The translations under genes and the position numbers were made by a program. A stretch of DNA of 64,000 nt from CAVSSX01 sp963730735. GTDB lineage: Bacteria > Actinomycetota > Acidimicrobiia > Acidimicrobiales > RAAP-2. The notes beneath the pieces are model-generated. The model worked only from the letters and a program-made list of their open reading frames with translations, ran no database searches and had not been told where the DNA came from. Shown here in pieces: positions 61,754 through 64,000 of the stretch. The DNA lies in NCBI GenBank assembly GCA_963730735.1, contig CAVSSX010000007.1:124001-188000 (forward strand). The letters are read 5' to 3'. Every line of letters begins with the position of its first letter. Within the stretch, counting starts at the first letter, position 1.

Positions 61754-62275
61754 GTGGCGAGCGAACGGGTCCGACGATTCTTCTCGTTTCCCAATCCGGT
61801 CAACGAGGTGGCCGCCCGCACGGTCGCCGGCGGGGTCGTCGTCATGGCCGTCGTGGCCATCGCCGCCGACCTCCCCTGGCTGCTGATCCCCCTCGTCTAC
61901 GGCTTCTGGGCCCGGGTGCTGACCGGTCCCACCTTGAGTCCGCTCGGACAGTTGGCGACCCGGGTCGTCGCCCCCGCCCTCCCGGTGACCCCGCGACCCG
62001 TCCCCGGGCCACCCAAGCGGTTCGCCCAGGGCATGGGGGCCGCCATGAGCACGGCGGCGCTCGTGGTGTGGCTCACCGCCGGGTGGCCCTGGGCGGCGTG
62101 GCTGGTGGGCCTGTTGGCGGTGGCGGCCTTCCTCGAGTCGGCGTTCGCCATCTGCCTCGGGTGCCGTGTCTTCGCCGTCCTGATGCGGGCGGGGATCATC
62201 CCCGAGGAGATCTGCCTCGAGTGCGCCGACCTCGGCCGCCGTCACCCCGAGCTGGCCGGATCCGCCTCGAACTGA
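61754..62275 (+). CDS. DUF4395 membrane protein
   Basis: A 173-residue membrane protein of the DUF4395 family. It has FFSFPNPVNEVAARTVAGGV, then four hydrophobic segments, with LESAFAICLGCRVFAVLM near the end holding a CLGC cysteine pair. The cytoplasmic tail has EEICLECADLGRRHPE with another CxxC. Known context: DUF4395 proteins often sit beside thioredoxin-like genes and the Cys pairs suggest redox work at the membrane; no thioredoxin gene is nearby here. The start is GTG at 61754. Confidence 0.85.
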   Translation: MASERVRRFFSFPNPVNEVAARTVAGGVVVMAVVAIAADLPWLLIPLVYGFWARVLTGPTLSPLGQLATRVVAPALPVTPRPVPGPPKRFAQGMGAAMSTAALVVWLTAGWPWAAWLVGLLAVAAFLESAFAICLGCRVFAVLMRAGIIPEEICLECADLGRRHPELAGSASN

Positions 62276-62285
62276 GCGACGGCGT

Positions 62286-63974
62286 CTAGCCGGCCGACGT
62301 CGGATAGCGGCCGACGACCGCCCCGTCGACCCAGCGGTCCAGCGAGGCCGACGCCCGACGGGCCTCCTCCAGTCCCACCGCACGGAAGCCGACGGTGTCG
62401 CCGACCCGCAGTTGGCCGAGAGCCCACCGGTCGGCGCTGATCACCACGGCCACCACCGGATAGCCGCCATGGGTGGCGTGGTCGGCCAGCAGGGCGATCG
62501 GCTCCCCGCCCGGCGGGACCTGGAGGGCGCCGGTGACCATCCCCTGGGAGTCGAGCTCCCCCTCCAACGGCTCGAGCCGACGCCCTGTCTCCCGGCGCAA
62601 TCGCACGCCGATGCGGTCGCTCCGGGGGTCGACCGACCAGCCGCCGTCGCACAACACGTCGAGGGCGTCGGTGGCGAACCACTCGGCGTGGGGACCGGCC
62701 AGGACCCGCAACACCTTGGGCGACACCGTGCCCGCCTCCCCGCCCGCCGGTCCGGGTGCCCCGGCCACCGTGACCAGATGGTCGGCCAGGTGCTCGGGGA
62801 ACGGACCCACCGCCACCGTGTCGCCGGCGGCCAACGGCGTCGGACCGAGGCCGGACAAGGTGTCGGTCGCCCGGCTCCCGAGGACCGCCGGCGCGTCGAG
62901 CCCGCCGGCCACCGCCACATACGAACGCAATCCGTCCCCCGTCGGCCCGACGGACAACGTCTGGCCGGCGCCGACCGGCACGACCCGTCCGGCCCCGACC
63001 GGCCGGCCGTCGAGGTCGACCCGGGGCGAACCTCCGACCACGGCGACGAAGCTCGGCGCCGAGAAGTGCAACGTCGGCCCGCGCCCGGTGGCCTCGAGGG
63101 TGGCGTCACCATCGGCGTTGCCGACCAGCCGGTTGGCCAGCCGGTGGGACAGCGGGTCGGCGGCGCCGGAACGGGCCACGCCCAGATGGGCCGAGCCGGG
63201 TCGGCCCAGGTCCTGGACCAGCGTGCGGAGACCGGCGTCCACCACGGTGATCGGGCCGACGGCCGGCGCCGGCGGGACCCGAGGCGGGTCGGGTCGGGTC
63301 AGGGCGGCCACCGGTCGGAACCGGACGGCGTCGCCCGGCCCGAGGAGGGCGAAGGGCGGGGTGGCCGGGTCGAAGAGCGGCCGGTCGGTCCGCCCGACCA
63401 GCTGCCAGCCGCCGGGGCTCGGCTGGGGGTAGACGGCGGCCAGGCCGCCGGCGAGGGCCACCGAACCGGCCGGGACGGACGGTCGCGGCGCACGCCGGCG
63501 ACGCACCGACCCGAGGTCGTCGGGCAGACCGGCGAGGTAGGCGAAGCCCGGGGCGAAACCGAGGAACCCGACGGTGAGGGTGGCCGAGACCAGCCGGTCG
63601 ACCACCGCCTCGGGCGAGCACCCGGCCTGGCCGGCCACCTCGTCGAGGTCGGGGCCGTCGAAGACGGTGTCCATCACGACCAGGCGACGTGGTGGCCCGT
63701 CGGCCGGACGGTGGCGGGCGACCCCGGCGCCGGCCGTCGAGAGCTGCGCACCGAGGCGCTCCAGGTCGGCACCCACCCGGGTGACGACCAGCACCGACCG
63801 GCGGCCGGCCACGACGTCGAGCACGCCGGTCCCGCCGGTCGCCCGAACCTCGGCCGCCAGCGCGGCGGCGGCATCGGTGTCGGTCGTCGCCCGCAACAGC
63901 GCGGCATCGCCGACCAGGCGGACCCCGGGAGCGATGACGACGGGGGACCCGGCCGGCCCCCCAGCGACGCTCAC
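62286..63974 (-). CDS. Fused 5-oxoprolinase subunits PxpB-PxpC
   Basis: A 562-residue fusion. Residues about 10-225 match PxpB/KipI (VGFLGFAPGFAYLAGLP, PRPSVPAGSVALAGG, PSPGGWQLVGRTD). Residues about 240-545 match PxpC/KipA (VVDAGLRTLVQDLGRPG, GVARSGAADPLSHRLAN, ITADRWALGQL-like end). The complex with PxpA uses ATP to open 5-oxoproline to glutamate. Separate genes are the usual arrangement, and fusions are known. The GTG at 63974 overlaps an upstream TGA as GTGA, and that stop may belong to pxpA, outside the window. Confidence 0.88.
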   Translation of the reverse strand: MSVAGGPAGSPVVIAPGVRLVGDAALLRATTDTDAAAALAAEVRATGGTGVLDVVAGRRSVLVVTRVGADLERLGAQLSTAGAGVARHRPADGPPRRLVVMDTVFDGPDLDEVAGQAGCSPEAVVDRLVSATLTVGFLGFAPGFAYLAGLPDDLGSVRRRRAPRPSVPAGSVALAGGLAAVYPQPSPGGWQLVGRTDRPLFDPATPPFALLGPGDAVRFRPVAALTRPDPPRVPPAPAVGPITVVDAGLRTLVQDLGRPGSAHLGVARSGAADPLSHRLANRLVGNADGDATLEATGRGPTLHFSAPSFVAVVGGSPRVDLDGRPVGAGRVVPVGAGQTLSVGPTGDGLRSYVAVAGGLDAPAVLGSRATDTLSGLGPTPLAAGDTVAVGPFPEHLADHLVTVAGAPGPAGGEAGTVSPKVLRVLAGPHAEWFATDALDVLCDGGWSVDPRSDRIGVRLRRETGRRLEPLEGELDSQGMVTGALQVPPGGEPIALLADHATHGGYPVVAVVISADRWALGQLRVGDTVGFRAVGLEEARRASASLDRWVDGAVVGRYPTSAG

Positions 63975-64000
63975 CTCGAGCCGACGGCCGTCCGGGCGGC
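63971..64000 (-). CDS. 3' end of an upstream gene, possibly pxpA (partial)
   Basis: Nine codons and a TGA stop (reading AARTAVGSR) overlap the PxpB-PxpC GTG start by four bases. A coupled upstream gene is expected, and pxpA is the normal partner, but nothing in these few codons identifies it. Confidence 0.3.
   Translation of the reverse strand, partial: AARTAVGSR

Noticed and set aside
1..64000. CRISPR arrays, rRNA genes, prophage or integrase genes
   Set aside because: No regularly spaced repeats, rRNA-like sequence, phage structural genes or integrases were recognised.

Overview
The window is a 64 kb piece of a very GC-rich chromosome that reads as an actinomycetote. The signs are a rimO-pgsA-cinA-recA neighbourhood, a CGAAC-N4-GTTCG LexA box upstream of recA, a SigK/RskA-like sigma/anti-sigma pair, actinobacterial surface proteins, and a tRNA-Ser without an encoded CCA end. 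The catabolic gene content (CoA-transferases, ACMSD-like amidohydrolases, SDRs, LLM flavoproteins, Liv-type ABC importers) fits a free-living member of the Acidimicrobiia or a related class. That placement is inference; there is no 16S rRNA gene here.

Region 1 (about 1-38.3 kb) is a dense catabolic district. A minus-strand run at 2514-11812 encodes a class II aldolase, two amidohydrolases, an SDR, two family III CoA-transferases, a gamma-carbonic-anhydrase-like protein, a DUF2889 protein and a 3-hydroxyisobutyrate-dehydrogenase-like enzyme, and several of its genes are translationally coupled. An IclR regulator at 15352 diverges from a three-gene operon (HSL-type esterase, alpha/beta hydrolase, LLM monooxygenase). 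Two complete Liv-type ABC importers follow, at 17046-22028 and 25768-30691, each with a fused LivH-LivM permease and a hairpin between the binding-protein gene and the permease gene. Between them lie an SDR, a dimeric-barrel protein, a thiolase and an NTF2-like protein. The aldolase and amidohydrolase pair at 9.7-11.9 kb recurs almost unchanged at 30.8-32.9 kb. An SDR, an F420-type LLM protein, a signal-less binding protein, a zinc alcohol dehydrogenase and an aldo/keto reductase complete the district. Together these genes look like uptake, CoA activation and stepwise oxidation or cleavage of organic acids or ring compounds; no substrate can be read from the sequence.

Region 2 (about 38.4-50.9 kb) is mainly housekeeping: serB, a hexapeptide acyltransferase, a DUF3048 lipoprotein, recA with an SOS box, an XRE regulator with a palindrome over its start, cinA, pgsA, rimO, tRNA-Ser(GCT) and a VOC protein. 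It ends in a fourth amidohydrolase and an alpha/beta hydrolase whose nucleophile serine is replaced by alanine. Region 3 (about 51-64 kb) covers the envelope and stress: a lipoprotein, a 1262-residue repeat surface protein, a beta/gamma-crystallin, the sigma/anti-sigma pair, a PIG-V-like mannosyltransferase, a NUDIX hydrolase, a CYTH-CHAD protein, a DUF4395 membrane protein and a fused PxpB-PxpC.

Quality note: seven genes, including recA, are broken by nine single-base insertions, always +1 and never a deletion. Three insertions create the hexamer CGATCG. This looks like systematic sequencing error, so these genes are annotated as frameshifted but probably intact in the organism.
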